From the NCBI GenBank assembly GCA_037954325.1, contig JBBMNZ010000014.1, positions 13,366,956-13,430,955 of the forward strand: a stretch of 64,000 bases of DNA, written 5' to 3'. The notes under the pieces were generated by a model. It ran no database searches. It was given only the letters and a program-made list of their open reading frames with translations, and was not told the origin of the DNA. How positions within the stretch are numbered: the stretch's first letter is position 1; every line of letters starts with the position of its first letter. Below are positions 37,871 to 49,121 of this stretch, one piece after another. The stretch comes from Fistularia commersonii. Its lineage: Eukaryota; Chordata; Actinopteri; Syngnathiformes; Fistulariidae. A program made the position numbers and the translations under genes.

Positions 37871-38364
37871 GACTATCACGAATTTGTCTTTCCTACCTGA
37901 AACTTTCTTATTTAAAAAACTGCAAATAAATCATGAAAAAATTACTGAAAAGGAGAATATTTTTGAATGAATTAAAGACTTTAACCTCAAGAAAAAATAA
38001 TCTAGCTGATTAAAGGAAGTACTCACCATCCGAAAGTACTAAGGCATGCAGACATAATAACTTACCTGAGGCATCAAGTGGTCATTAATAACACCAGAAT
38101 AAATTGCAGGGAACACATTTGAATTGCAATTACTAATTGATAAATTTGATTTTTTTTTCCTAATATATACCTTTTTCCTCCTCAAGGAACAGAGAGCTTG
38201 GAACAGAGAGAAACTCTCCTTATTTGTATGTGCTGCATTTAACTGTGCCACCTCACTGTTGTGGGATTTGATCAGATCCCTTATTACCAATCTGCTGCCC
38301 CTCTATACATTATTCATATTGATCTGACAGCAACTGAAAATGGTGCCTGGGGCTGCCAGAGGAG
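37871..38364. other. Anonymous sequence
   Basis: No gene is recognised. The part 38255-38360, with GATTTGATCAGATCCC and ATTATTCATATTGATCTG, has the non-repetitive texture of a conserved non-coding element, but this cannot be shown from one sequence. Confidence 0.4.
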
Positions 38365-38700
38365 GCACGGAAAGAGTGGAATAGGCAGAGAGAGAGAGGG
38401 CGGACAAAGGTAGTGAAAGTAGATGGGAGGACAGAGACCAGTGGAGAGGTGAGAAACAAAACAGAGGAGGGTCAGAAAAGGTAGAGAAAAGGTAGAACTG
38501 GAAAGGATGAAAAAAAACTAAAGAGTGGGGGTTCGTGGAGGGAATGAGGGATTTGCTTAAAAGAGAGAAGGAGACAGGGTGCAGCAAAGGAAGAGTGGGA
38601 AGGTGATGTTGGTGGGAAGTCAGGAGGGGAAGAATGGAGAGAGGAAGAGATTGTGAAAAGAAGGGATTTGAAGAGGAAAAGGGAAGCAGAGCAGATGCCA
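38365..38700 (+). repeat. Long purine-rich strand-asymmetric tract
   Basis: Roughly 335 bp in which the plus strand is dominated by G and A (for example AGAGAGAGAGGGCGGA, AGGAGGGGAAGAATGGAGAG, GAGGAAAAGGGAAGCAGAG). Open frames here on either strand reflect this composition only. Confidence 0.8.
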
Positions 38701-38810
38701 GATATGGAGCACTGCTTCACTAATCTGTGCCTGTCATGCTCCGCATATGAAAGACCAAGTGATGACCACTGTGATTCACTACACTGGCAAACCAGCCAGT
38801 GGCCACAATT

Positions 38811-38848
38811 ATGTGTGTGTGTGTGTGTGTGTGTATGTGTGTGTGTGT
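38811..38848. repeat. (GT)n microsatellite
   Basis: GT units with one TATG interruption, followed by nine T. Confidence 0.9.
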
Positions 38849-38856
38849 TTTTTTTT

Positions 38857-40490
38857 GACTCTCCGTTCAAAAAGGAGGGCTCTTTTAAACAGCAGATTTG
38901 CTCTGACATGATTCATGACCTGCCTCTGGGGGAGAACAACAGGGGGAAACACACATCTACAACCAAATGCTTAAAATGTAATGCTGTTCACCAAATGAGA
39001 TACAATTTTTTTTTTCATACATTTTGTACCATGAAGGACTTTGGTCCAATGCAGCTTGAGCTATCCTTATAATCAAGCGGAAACTATTTCATTCATTTTC
39101 TCACTGAAGTCGATCACAGATGACAACATGTGTGACTGGATCTGGACCCGTAAGAACACGGTTACTATTGAGACACACACAAAAATACATACATGAGTTG
39201 GAAACATGTATACTGTCCAGGTTTGATTTATAAGTATACACACAAAAACTACAGCTGCGACTCACACCTCTCAAGCTTTGTATGTGTGTTTCGTGTGTGT
39301 GTATGTGCATTGTTACTGCCTCTTGTCAAATAGACTCCATAGCAGCATGTGGGGTGGAAAAAAAATTAGAACATCATTGGTGGAACAGGTAAGAGTGGGA
39401 GTTGTGCGTGTTGCAGAGAGCGATATTGTCCAGGTTTGATGGACTTTAATACAGGAGACAGGGTTTTAAACCGTTTGACTATTTTTTTGCTCACCATCAT
39501 TCACCATTTTAATCCTCTTCTCTGTCCATCAACAGTGTTAATCCCAGTTTTCTTCAATCTGGGGCCAATTCTCCACACACAGCCTATAATTTGGAAAGAT
39601 TGATAGGGGCAGAAATTAGATCGGTTGATCCTGTATTGAGAGAGAACCCTTTAGCCTCAACTGCTTGGTTTTGGGGGAAAAAAAAAAAAAAAAACTGCTT
39701 GGTTTTGCCACTAACATTGTCAGATTGTGTAAATTAGTGTTTAACATTGTAAAATAATCATCAAAAATATGATTGTTTTAGTTACAGAGTTCATTTTGTG
39801 CCAGTTGTGTTTATTAAAGGGGCAATATTTACCCCTTACAGTATCTTATAAATGATTCTCAAGGAGATAATATATACATTTCTATTTTATGTACTTTTAT
39901 TTTTAGTCTTGAATATGTTATGCTTCTGCTTTTCTTGAATTATTTTAGGTGCTCTGCTAAATTTTGTAGTGATGTTGATGAAATCACATTTTCAATCTCA
40001 TGGATAGTACATTTTTTTACATAGGAGAACAAAGGCTCAAAGGAGCTCAAGGCTTTGCAAATGAAACAGAACAAATGAAATGCAAAACCTATGGATTATC
40101 ACTTTTATAAGGGCTGCTGGAAGGAGTTTTCCAAAGCCGCAGCCCAAGATAACTGCAGGCTTTCGACAGAGTTATTAATACCAATGAGTCAGTGGGTTCT
40201 GACTAAATGTTTTTATACTTTTGTGGCCAATATCAATATTATTTTATGAAAAAAAAAATTGAATAATCAAAGTGTTTCAAACAACTGAATGAACAGTGAT
40301 GGCCTCTCCTGAATTAAAACCAGCTGTGCTTATTCTTATTAAAGGCTGACAATTCAGTTCGAGTTCATTGCCCTTTTACTTGTTATGAATTATTAATTGT
40401 AATTAATCTGATACACTTGAAGATTACATCCTTGCAGTTACTCTTAATTTGATTTTAAAATAACATTGGAAATCTAGTGCCAATAATGTC
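38857..40490. other. Anonymous sequence
   Basis: No gene is recognised. Contains a striking poly-A insertion footprint at 39659-39707 (separate entry). Confidence 0.5.
39659..39707 (+). mobile_element. 15-bp direct repeat flanking G5A17: possible minimal retro-insertion
   Basis: AACTGCTTGGTTTTG occurs at 39659-39673 and again, identically, at 39693-39707. Between the copies are only a few G and a run of A (39678-39694 is 17 A, the last two shared with the second copy). A poly-A tail bounded by an exact direct repeat of this length is the signature of target-primed retrotransposition. Here almost nothing but the tail was inserted. Simple replication slippage is the alternative. Confidence 0.5.
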
Positions 40491-40668
40491 TATCCGTCCA
40501 TCCATCCATCCATCCATCCATCCATCCATTACCTATCCCATATCCTACACTTAGGGTCACAGGGGATGCTGGAGCCTATCCAAGTTGTCCACCCTTTACT
40601 GGTCGCCAGTCAATTCAGGGCCACATATAGAGACAAGAGGCAAACAACCTATCACTCTCTCATTCACA
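40491..40668 (-). mobile_element. SINE-like repeat, 3' end with (CCAT)n tail
   Basis: The tail is nine CCAT units on the plus strand (about 40498-40530), followed by ACACTTAGGGTCACAGGGGA and TGGTCGCCAGTCAATTCAGG. Same family and orientation as the pieces at 11.3 and 24.0 kb. Confidence 0.8.
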
Positions 40669-40962
40669 GAATGTAATTTTCCAAATTTTTTTGTGCTAAG
40701 ACTGTATCATTGCCAATCTGCAGCAATGACAATTTCCTGACTTCTTGCATGGTGCTTTATTCTTGTTGGATGCTCTAGACTTTACATTATTAAAAAAGTC
40801 AAAATATGAAACACTCAACTTTGATGGGTCAAGTAAGTGCATAATAATAAACAAAGCCAGAGTGAATGCTGAAAAACAGCAAGAAATTGTCAAGAAAACC
40901 CCCGAAGCCAACAGCGTACCATGATGCGGGGTCACAGCCAGGACATTTTTAGAATAACTCAT
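40669..40962. other. Anonymous spacer
   Basis: Nothing recognised between the SINE-like repeat and the Rex3 fragment. Confidence 0.5.
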
Positions 40963-41374
40963 ACCACATTACAACCAGCAATGCGGACCATGTCCTGGCA
41001 CCGATAAGTTGAGTCCACAAAAGGACTGAACTGCCTGTATTACAGGGTTTGGTATCTCATTCTCCCGCAGCACCCTCAAGGACACTCCCGAGGTTATAGA
41101 GCTGGTCCATGTTTCCACAGCTAGGACCTGGATCAGAGGTTCAATGACCCTCCTTTCCAGTGCCCCTGAGTAGACATTTCCAGGGAAGCCAAAGAGTGTG
41201 ATCCCCTTTGTGTTGGAGCACACACTCCGATCACCACCCCAGTCTGCCAATCCAGTTTCCCAGTGGCGCTGTTCCCACCTTTAACGTGATGCTGTGGAGC
41301 CGTGTCAGAGAGAACAGTCCCAGAGCCATGATGGGCCCGCCCCGAGGAGCTTTCTGACTACCTTGGAAACAACT
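40963..41374 (-). mobile_element. Rex3: Rex3 RT fragment
   Basis: A second Rex3 copy, minus strand. The decayed frame contains DRSVCSNTKGITLFGFPG and VYSGALERRVIEP, corresponding to the RT fingers, then VLRENEIPNPVIQAV beyond motif A. The stretch between them, which should carry the F-V-D-L-E-K motif, is deleted. The fragment ends sharply at about 41374, where an RTE-family 3' tail begins. Confidence 0.85.
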
Positions 41375-42003
41375 TCTTATTTTCCTTTGGGTTTTTCCCT
41401 TTAGGGGTCGCCACAGTGAATCAACTTTCTCCATCTAACCCTATTCTGTGTGTCCTCCTCTCTCACACCAACTCACTTCATATCCTCTCTCACTACATCC
41501 ATAAATCTTCTCTTTGGTCTCCCTCAGGACCTCCTGCCTGGTAGCTCCAATTCCAGCATCCATCTACCGATATATTCACTATCCCTCCTCTGAACGTGGA
41601 CGAACCATCTCAGTCTGGCTTCTCTGACCTTTTCTTCAAAACTTCTGACATGTGCTCTCCCTCTGATGGACTCATTCCTGATTCTATCCATTCTATCCTT
41701 GGCACTTTCAAAGAGAACCTCAACATCTTCATCTCTGACGTCTTTTCGTCATTGTCAATATTTGTAGATCACACAGCATTGCTGGTCTTACCACAGCATG
41801 TGTACACTTTTCCTTTCATTCTGGCTGATAGTCCTCTATTGCATAGTACCCCTGACACTTTTCTCCACCCATTCCAAGCTGCTTGGACCCATTTCTTTCC
41901 ATCCATTCTGCACTCTCTGCTGTTCTGGTACAATGACCCCTAAATACTTGAAATCCTCCAACTTCTACTCCCTGTAGCCACACCGTTTCACCCAGGGTCC
42001 TCT

Positions 42004-42044
<41 letters not shown>

Positions 42045-42783
42045 GGTTTTCCTCACTGTAATCTGCAAACATCATGGTCCATGGATTCCTGTCTTACATC
42101 GTCTGTCAGTCTGTCCATCACCACTGCAAACAAGAAAGGGCTCAGAGCAGATCCCTGATGAAGCCCAACCTCTACCTTGAACTTCTCTGTTACACCTACA
42201 ACACAGCTCACCACTGTCTCATAGCTAGCATACATGTCCTGCACCAGCCTACCATACTTCTCTACCACTCCAGACTTCTATATCCAATACCAGAGTTCCT
42301 TTCTTGGCACCCTGTCATATGCTTTTTCTAGGTCTACAAAAGCGCAATGAAGCTCCCTTGGCATAACCTATACTGCTGTTCAAAAATGCTGACTTCTACT
42401 CTCAGTCTAGTTTCTACTACTTTTTCCCATAACTTCATTGTATGGCTCATCAACTTTATCCCTCTATAACTGGTGCAATTTTGCACATCCCCCTTATTCT
42501 TAAAAATGGCCACCATCACACTTCCTCTCCAATTCCTCAGGCATTTCTCACTCTAAGATCCTGTTGAGTAATCTAGCAAGAAACTCTTCCGCTGCCTCTC
42601 CTCAACACTTTCATACATCCACAGGACCATCATATATGATCAGGACCAACTGCCTTTCCTCCCTTCATCCTCTTCAATAACTTTCTCACTTCACTTTAAC
42701 TAATCTCTGCTACTTTGTGATCTACAATAGTCACCTCCTCTACCCTTCCCTCTCTTTCATTTTCCTCATTAATTTCTTCTACA
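41375..42783 (-). mobile_element. RTE-clade LINE, decayed copy C
   Basis: The minus-strand element starts with its 3' tail (TTAGGGGTCGCCACAGTG on the plus strand at about 41401) directly against Rex3. Going toward 42783 it keeps RT pieces including VEVGLHQGSALSPFLFAVVMD (motif B, around 42130-42200, one stretch of it) and VQNCTSYRGIKLMSH with MKLWEKVVETRLR further on. The catalytic FADD segment survives only in part near 42065, next to a (CA)n expansion that replaces coding sequence. Frameshifted throughout. The 5' half is missing; similarity ends where gypsy-like sequence begins. Confidence 0.85.
42007..42043. repeat. (CA)n microsatellite inside LINE copy C
   Basis: About 18 CA units at the place where other copies of this LINE read CATTCACACACATATA. 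The array appears to have grown from that short internal CACACA and is followed by a deletion of LINE sequence. Confidence 0.85.
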
Positions 42784-44780
42784 GCGCACCCTGGCCTTTT
42801 ATCGTTTCCCACATTGCTTCCTCCATGACGGCGCCAGGATTTTGTTCATCCTGGGCCTCCTTTCAGGCAAGACCCAAACATAGGCTGAGCCCCAGTTCCA
42901 GGACCTATCCTGCTTTGGTTGCACCTTCAAGGAATTCTTACAGGAGTTCAAGCTGACCTTCGGCCAGGATCCTGCCCATACTGCCCAATCCCCAAAATCA
43001 GGGTCAACGAACTGTTTCCGACTTCCCGTTGAGTTTAGGACATTTGCTGCTGCGTCTGGGTGGAACTCTCCCTTGCTGAAGAACGCCTTTTTTCATGGCA
43101 ACAACGAATCCTTGAAGGATAAATTAACCCCCTTGGGAGGTTAGCCAAATTTAGCCAAAAACCCTAACCATTCTCCTCCCAGCTCTTCCCTCCATCAAAG
43201 ACACAGATACACCACTCTCAGTCCAGAACCAATGCAGGTCGGTTGGACCCACCTGTCTCCGGGGGAGCGGCAGTGGCAAATACTATCCAACCAGTGCCCC
43301 TACTGCGGATCCTCTGATCATTTTGTAGCCTCCTGTCCTGTTTGGACAAAGAGAGTGTTTGCAAGAAGATGCAGGAAGGTTGGTAGGCCAGCTCAGAACA
43401 GGTACCTCTCCTCGACTCATGCCCCCTGCTCCTCCTGTTCTTACAGCGACACTCTCGATCTCACTGCACTCATTGACTCTTGTTGCAGGCAGAATCTGAT
43501 TGATCACTCTCTGGTCCAGCAGTCCAACAATGACACCATACCTCTATCCACACCATTGAATGTTAATGCTTAATGGCAAGCTCAAAGATACTCAGCAGGT
43601 GCTGAGTATCTGGTGCTAATCCGGACTGATCGAAAAAACCTAGCTTGCCCACAGTCAGCCAAGCGTCTTAATTCTCGCCAATCCCACTGGTCTCTTTTCT
43701 TTTCACAGTTCAACCTCTCCATCTCGTATGGTCCAGGTGCCCAAAACACGAAGCATCATGCTTTTTCCCGTCAGTTCTCCTCAGATGACACTGACAAGAC
43801 TCCAGCTTCCATCCGTCTGCCCAACTGCACTGTTGGGGCTCTCTTGGATCATTGAAGATGTCGTCAACCAGGTGCACCAGATGGAACCAGACCCTGGCAC
43901 TGATCCACTTGGCAAGACATGCATCCCCACCTCAGTCTGGACTTGTCTTATCCACTGGGCCCACTCTTCTAGGTTTTCTACCCATCCTGATATCAGCCGA
44001 ACCATTGCCCGAATAAACCGTCTCTTCTGGTGGCCGTCCGTCTAGAAGGACGTCAAGGACTAGGTTCTAGCATGTCCGGTCTGGACCTGTAACAAGACTG
44101 CCCACTGATCACCCCCAGGACTCAACCTCTGACCATTCCAAAGAGACCCTGGTCAAATATATCGCCATTGAGTTTGTCACTGGTCTTCCCCTCTCTAATG
44201 GGATGACCACCATCCTCACCATCGTGGACCAGTTCTCCAAGGCGTATCAACTCGTTCCCCTCAGAAAGATCCCCTTAACCCTTCAGACAACTCAACTACT
44301 TGTCGAGCACGTTTAAATTTGAATATATTTTAGCATATTTGAATATTCTCACAATTCGTACATCTCCACTGCCACCGTTCTGTCCCCATTCAAGGGCTCC
44401 CTGGGTTACCAACCACCACTCTTTCCCACAGGTGAGCGAGAGATTGCTGCCACTTCAGTCCAACACCACATCTGTTGCTGCAGGTACATCTGGTCCACTG
44501 CCCTGGCTACGCTGCAGTGCACCTCCAAGCAAAATCGTTGGTTTGCTTACCGCAGGCAGACTCCTGCTCCCGTCTATTCGCCTGGGCAAAGAGTCTGGCT
44601 CTCTTCTCACAATATTCCCTGAAATCCACTCACGGAAGTTGGCCTTGAGATTTATTGGCCCATTTGACGTAGAATGCGTATTCAGCCCCTCTGCAATGTC
44701 CCTCAGCCTGCCTCCTAGCCTCCGGGTTCACCCTACCTTCCATGTATCCCAGGTCAAGCCTGTCCATGTTAGCACCTTGC
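42784..44780 (+). mobile_element. Ty3/gypsy LTR retrotransposon relic
   Basis: Plus-strand pieces appear in gag-pol order. A gag segment reads FRTFAAASGWNSPLLKNAFF (about 43028-43090). A CCHC zinc knuckle at 43295-43336 has C-x2-C-x4-H-x4-C intact. A protease segment (ALIDSCCRQNLID) has the usual D-S-G active site changed to D-S-C at 43475-43483. RNase H-end similarity follows (SAKRLNSRQSHWSLFFSQF, about 43660). Then come integrase zinc-finger and core pieces (INRLFWWPS; EFVTGLPLSNGMTTILTIVD, where the first catalytic Asp is Glu) and a C-terminal RKLALRFIGPF / HPTFHVSQVKPV end. Nearly the whole RT is deleted between 43575 and 43610. No LTRs or envelope are visible. Several stops and frameshifts make it a dead fossil. 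Confidence 0.9.
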
Positions 44781-46551
<1,771 letters not shown>

Positions 46552-46767
46552 AGGCTTTCCTCCTGGTGTAGGGACATAAATATGCTTAAACATTATGCAG
46601 ACGCCTTTTTTTTAGGGGGCAAGAAGCAAATCACTCTGCGATAAATCACCACCACCTTTGGTCGTACAGTATTAGATTTTACCTGATTCGTTACAACAAC
46701 ATTACCCAGTCCTTACCAATAACTACTATCATGACCTATGATGATTTATCAGTGATACATTATTTCA

Positions 46768-46930
46768 GAGTGTGGCTTGGTGACACAGTGTTTAGCATTT
46801 CTGCCTCACAGCCAGAAGGGCGTTGGTTCGATTCCAAAAGCGGACCTTTTCTGTGTTGACTTTGCATTCTCTCTCCATGTCGGTTTCCCCCCACAGTAGC
46901 CGGAGTAGAATAAGCAGCAGACAATGGATT
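46768..46930 (+). mobile_element. SINE-like repeat with tRNA-type head
   Basis: This copy keeps the 5' head: GACACAGTGTTTAGCATTTC, CTGCCTCACAGCCAGAAGG and a perfect RNA polymerase III B box GGTTCGATTCC at 46825-46835. The A-box region (TGGCTTGGTGAC) is eroded. The body CTTTTCTGTGTTGACTTTGC and TTTCCCCCCACAGTAGCCGG follows. Together with the minus-strand 3' fragments it defines a tRNA-derived, GGAT-tailed family. The family name is not known to me. Confidence 0.75.
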
Positions 46931-48293
46931 TTTTTTAATGTTCAGATTCTTTAAAAATTCCTGGAAAAAAAATTATAATATTACCTAATGTTTGATATAC
47001 AAGCAGATATTGTTCTATATTCATCTTGAATGTCTAATCTAATTTGTGCTTTTTTTAATAGAAATAACCTGGCCTTGGATATTGTTGTTTTCCCACTTCA
47101 GGCTGTACTTGCTCTGTTTGGTTCACAAAGCAAAATGCCAGTTATGTTTAAATTTTGCAACGTTTGTTGAGGCACATTTTCCCCAACGTCCAAAATCCAG
47201 TCTTAAACCCCCTGCTCAACCCCTATGATCTCTGTCCCCACATGCTACACTTCCAGTTTCTTCTTGCACAAAGTTGAGGATCACTCTGGTGTAAATGAGG
47301 GCATTGTTCCAGAAGGGGAAGACTGGCTCTGTGGAGAGGATTATCTATTGGTGTTGAGCTGCTGGATTCACTTCCTTCTGGTGTATGAGCTGGTCAGTGA
47401 GCTGCATCGCTGTAGTTGTTATTGTTTTTGCAGACAGAGGGGAATGGCTGGCAAAAAAAGGAAGTGAATACCACACAAAGTTCTGGAAAGACATAGGATA
47501 ACATGTGAGGAAACTTGGCCAAATCTTTAATATTTAATTTTGTTTGGAAGGAACGAAAAGATAAGGTTGATAGGTTGGATAGAGAATCACTCGATCTGCA
47601 GAAACTGTTGTTGGATGCAGGTTCTAATGGAATGAGAAAAATGATTAGATATGCATTTTTAAAATAAAGCTTAACTTGCATCAGAAACCCAAGGACAGAT
47701 ATCTTCTGATATCTTCTCATAAGCAGCAGATGACCAAAGGCAGATGTTTAGTCTGACGCTTGGGGAAGAATATGACTCAGTGAAAGGTGAAATCTTAGTA
47801 AAGGTGCCAGACCATGTAATCTTCCATATGGCAAACAAAGAGCTTACATGATATATATATGAGATGAGATGAGATGAAAAGCAAAACAATCAAGAAAAGG
47901 TCACAATTGATGAATTCCAATGGATAATACCTGGGCTTAATGCAGTTTTACCTACCTGTCTTATTAACACAATATGAAAGCTAAACTGTTTCTTCTTCCT
48001 TCATCTATTTACCAAATCTATTATCTGTGTCTGTTGACAAAACATAAGCTAAATAAATAGCAAATCATATATGGTATCAGACCACAGTACCTTGAGATTT
48101 GGTTCAAATACTGACTCACAGTCAACAGTACTTCTGTAAGTGCTATATGTGAATATGACAGCTCTGGTAAAAGGAATCCCTTCAGAGTTGGGGTTTGATT
48201 GGGGGGCTGTTTTGAACAAGTGTCAGTCCTTGACCCTTCTAGATTAGGTGCTGGGTACAAATGGGTATGTTGGTAGGTGGTTGTTGACTTAGA
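46931..48293. other. Anonymous sequence
   Basis: No gene is recognised. An 80-codon frame at 47225-47467 has no known domain. GAGAT units occur at 47859-47877. Confidence 0.5.
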
Positions 48294-49121
48294 TACAGTG
48301 GGGCAAAAAAATGTTTGATACACTGCTGATTTTTCAGCTTTTCCCATTTGCAAAGGTCTGTTATTTTTAGGTACTATTAGGTACTTAAAAGTACTCTTCA
48401 ACTGTAGTCTTCAACTGTGAGTTACACAATCTAAAACAAAAACATTGTATGATTTTTAAGTAATTAATTTGCTTTTTATTGCATGACTTAAGTATTTGAT
48501 TCATCTGATAAAACAGAACTTAATATTTGGTAAAGAAACCTTTGTTGGCAATTACAGAGATCAGGCGTTTCCTGTTGTTCTTGACTAGGTTTGCACACAC
48601 TGCAGCAGGGATTTTGGGCCACTCCTCCATAAAGATCTTCTCCAGACCCTTAAGGTTTCAGGGCAGTGGCTGGGGAATAGTGACTTTCAGCTCCCTCTAA
48701 AAATCTTTGGGTTCAGGTCTGGAGACTGGCTAGGTCACTCCAGGACCTTAAAAACTTGGCATCCCATTCCCTTTGCAGAAAAGCATCCATGAAGAATGAT
48801 ATTTTCCCCTCCACGCTTCATGGTTGGGGTGGTATTCCTGGGGTTGTACTTCTCCTTCTTCTTCCTCCAAACACGGCAAGTGGAGTGTACACCAAAAAGC
48901 TCTATTTTAGTCTCGTCAGACAACATGACCATCTTCCATTCCTCCTCTGGATCATCCAGATGGTCATTGGCAAACTTCATATGGGCCTGGACATGTGCTG
49001 AATTGAGCAGGGGGACCTTGCATGCGCTGCGGGATTTTAATCCATGATGGTTTAGTGTGTTACTAATGGTTTTCTTTGAGACTGTGGTCCCAGCTGTCTT
49101 CAGGTCATTGACCAGGTTCAG
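48294..49121 (-). mobile_element. Tc1-family DNA transposon, truncated
   Basis: The end at 48294 is a Tc1-type terminus: TA followed by CAGTGGGGCAAAAAAATG. Inside, the minus strand carries part of the DDE transposase: KMVMLSDETKIELFG (second catalytic Asp in the S-D-E-T motif) and GGENIILHGCFSAKG, within 48735-48980. The linking sequence around 48750 shows an internal deletion. Similarity stops at about 49121, in the region coding the DNA-binding part, so the other TIR and the first catalytic Asp region are lost. A fossil with one end only. Confidence 0.9.

Noticed and set aside
38472..39072. Overlapping frames of 145 (minus) and 139 (plus) codons
   Set aside because: They fall on the purine tract and the GT array; composition alone explains both.
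46825..46835. Functional tRNA gene suggested by the GGTTCGATTCC box
   Set aside because: No acceptor stem or anticodon arm can be closed around it; it belongs to the SINE-like repeat.
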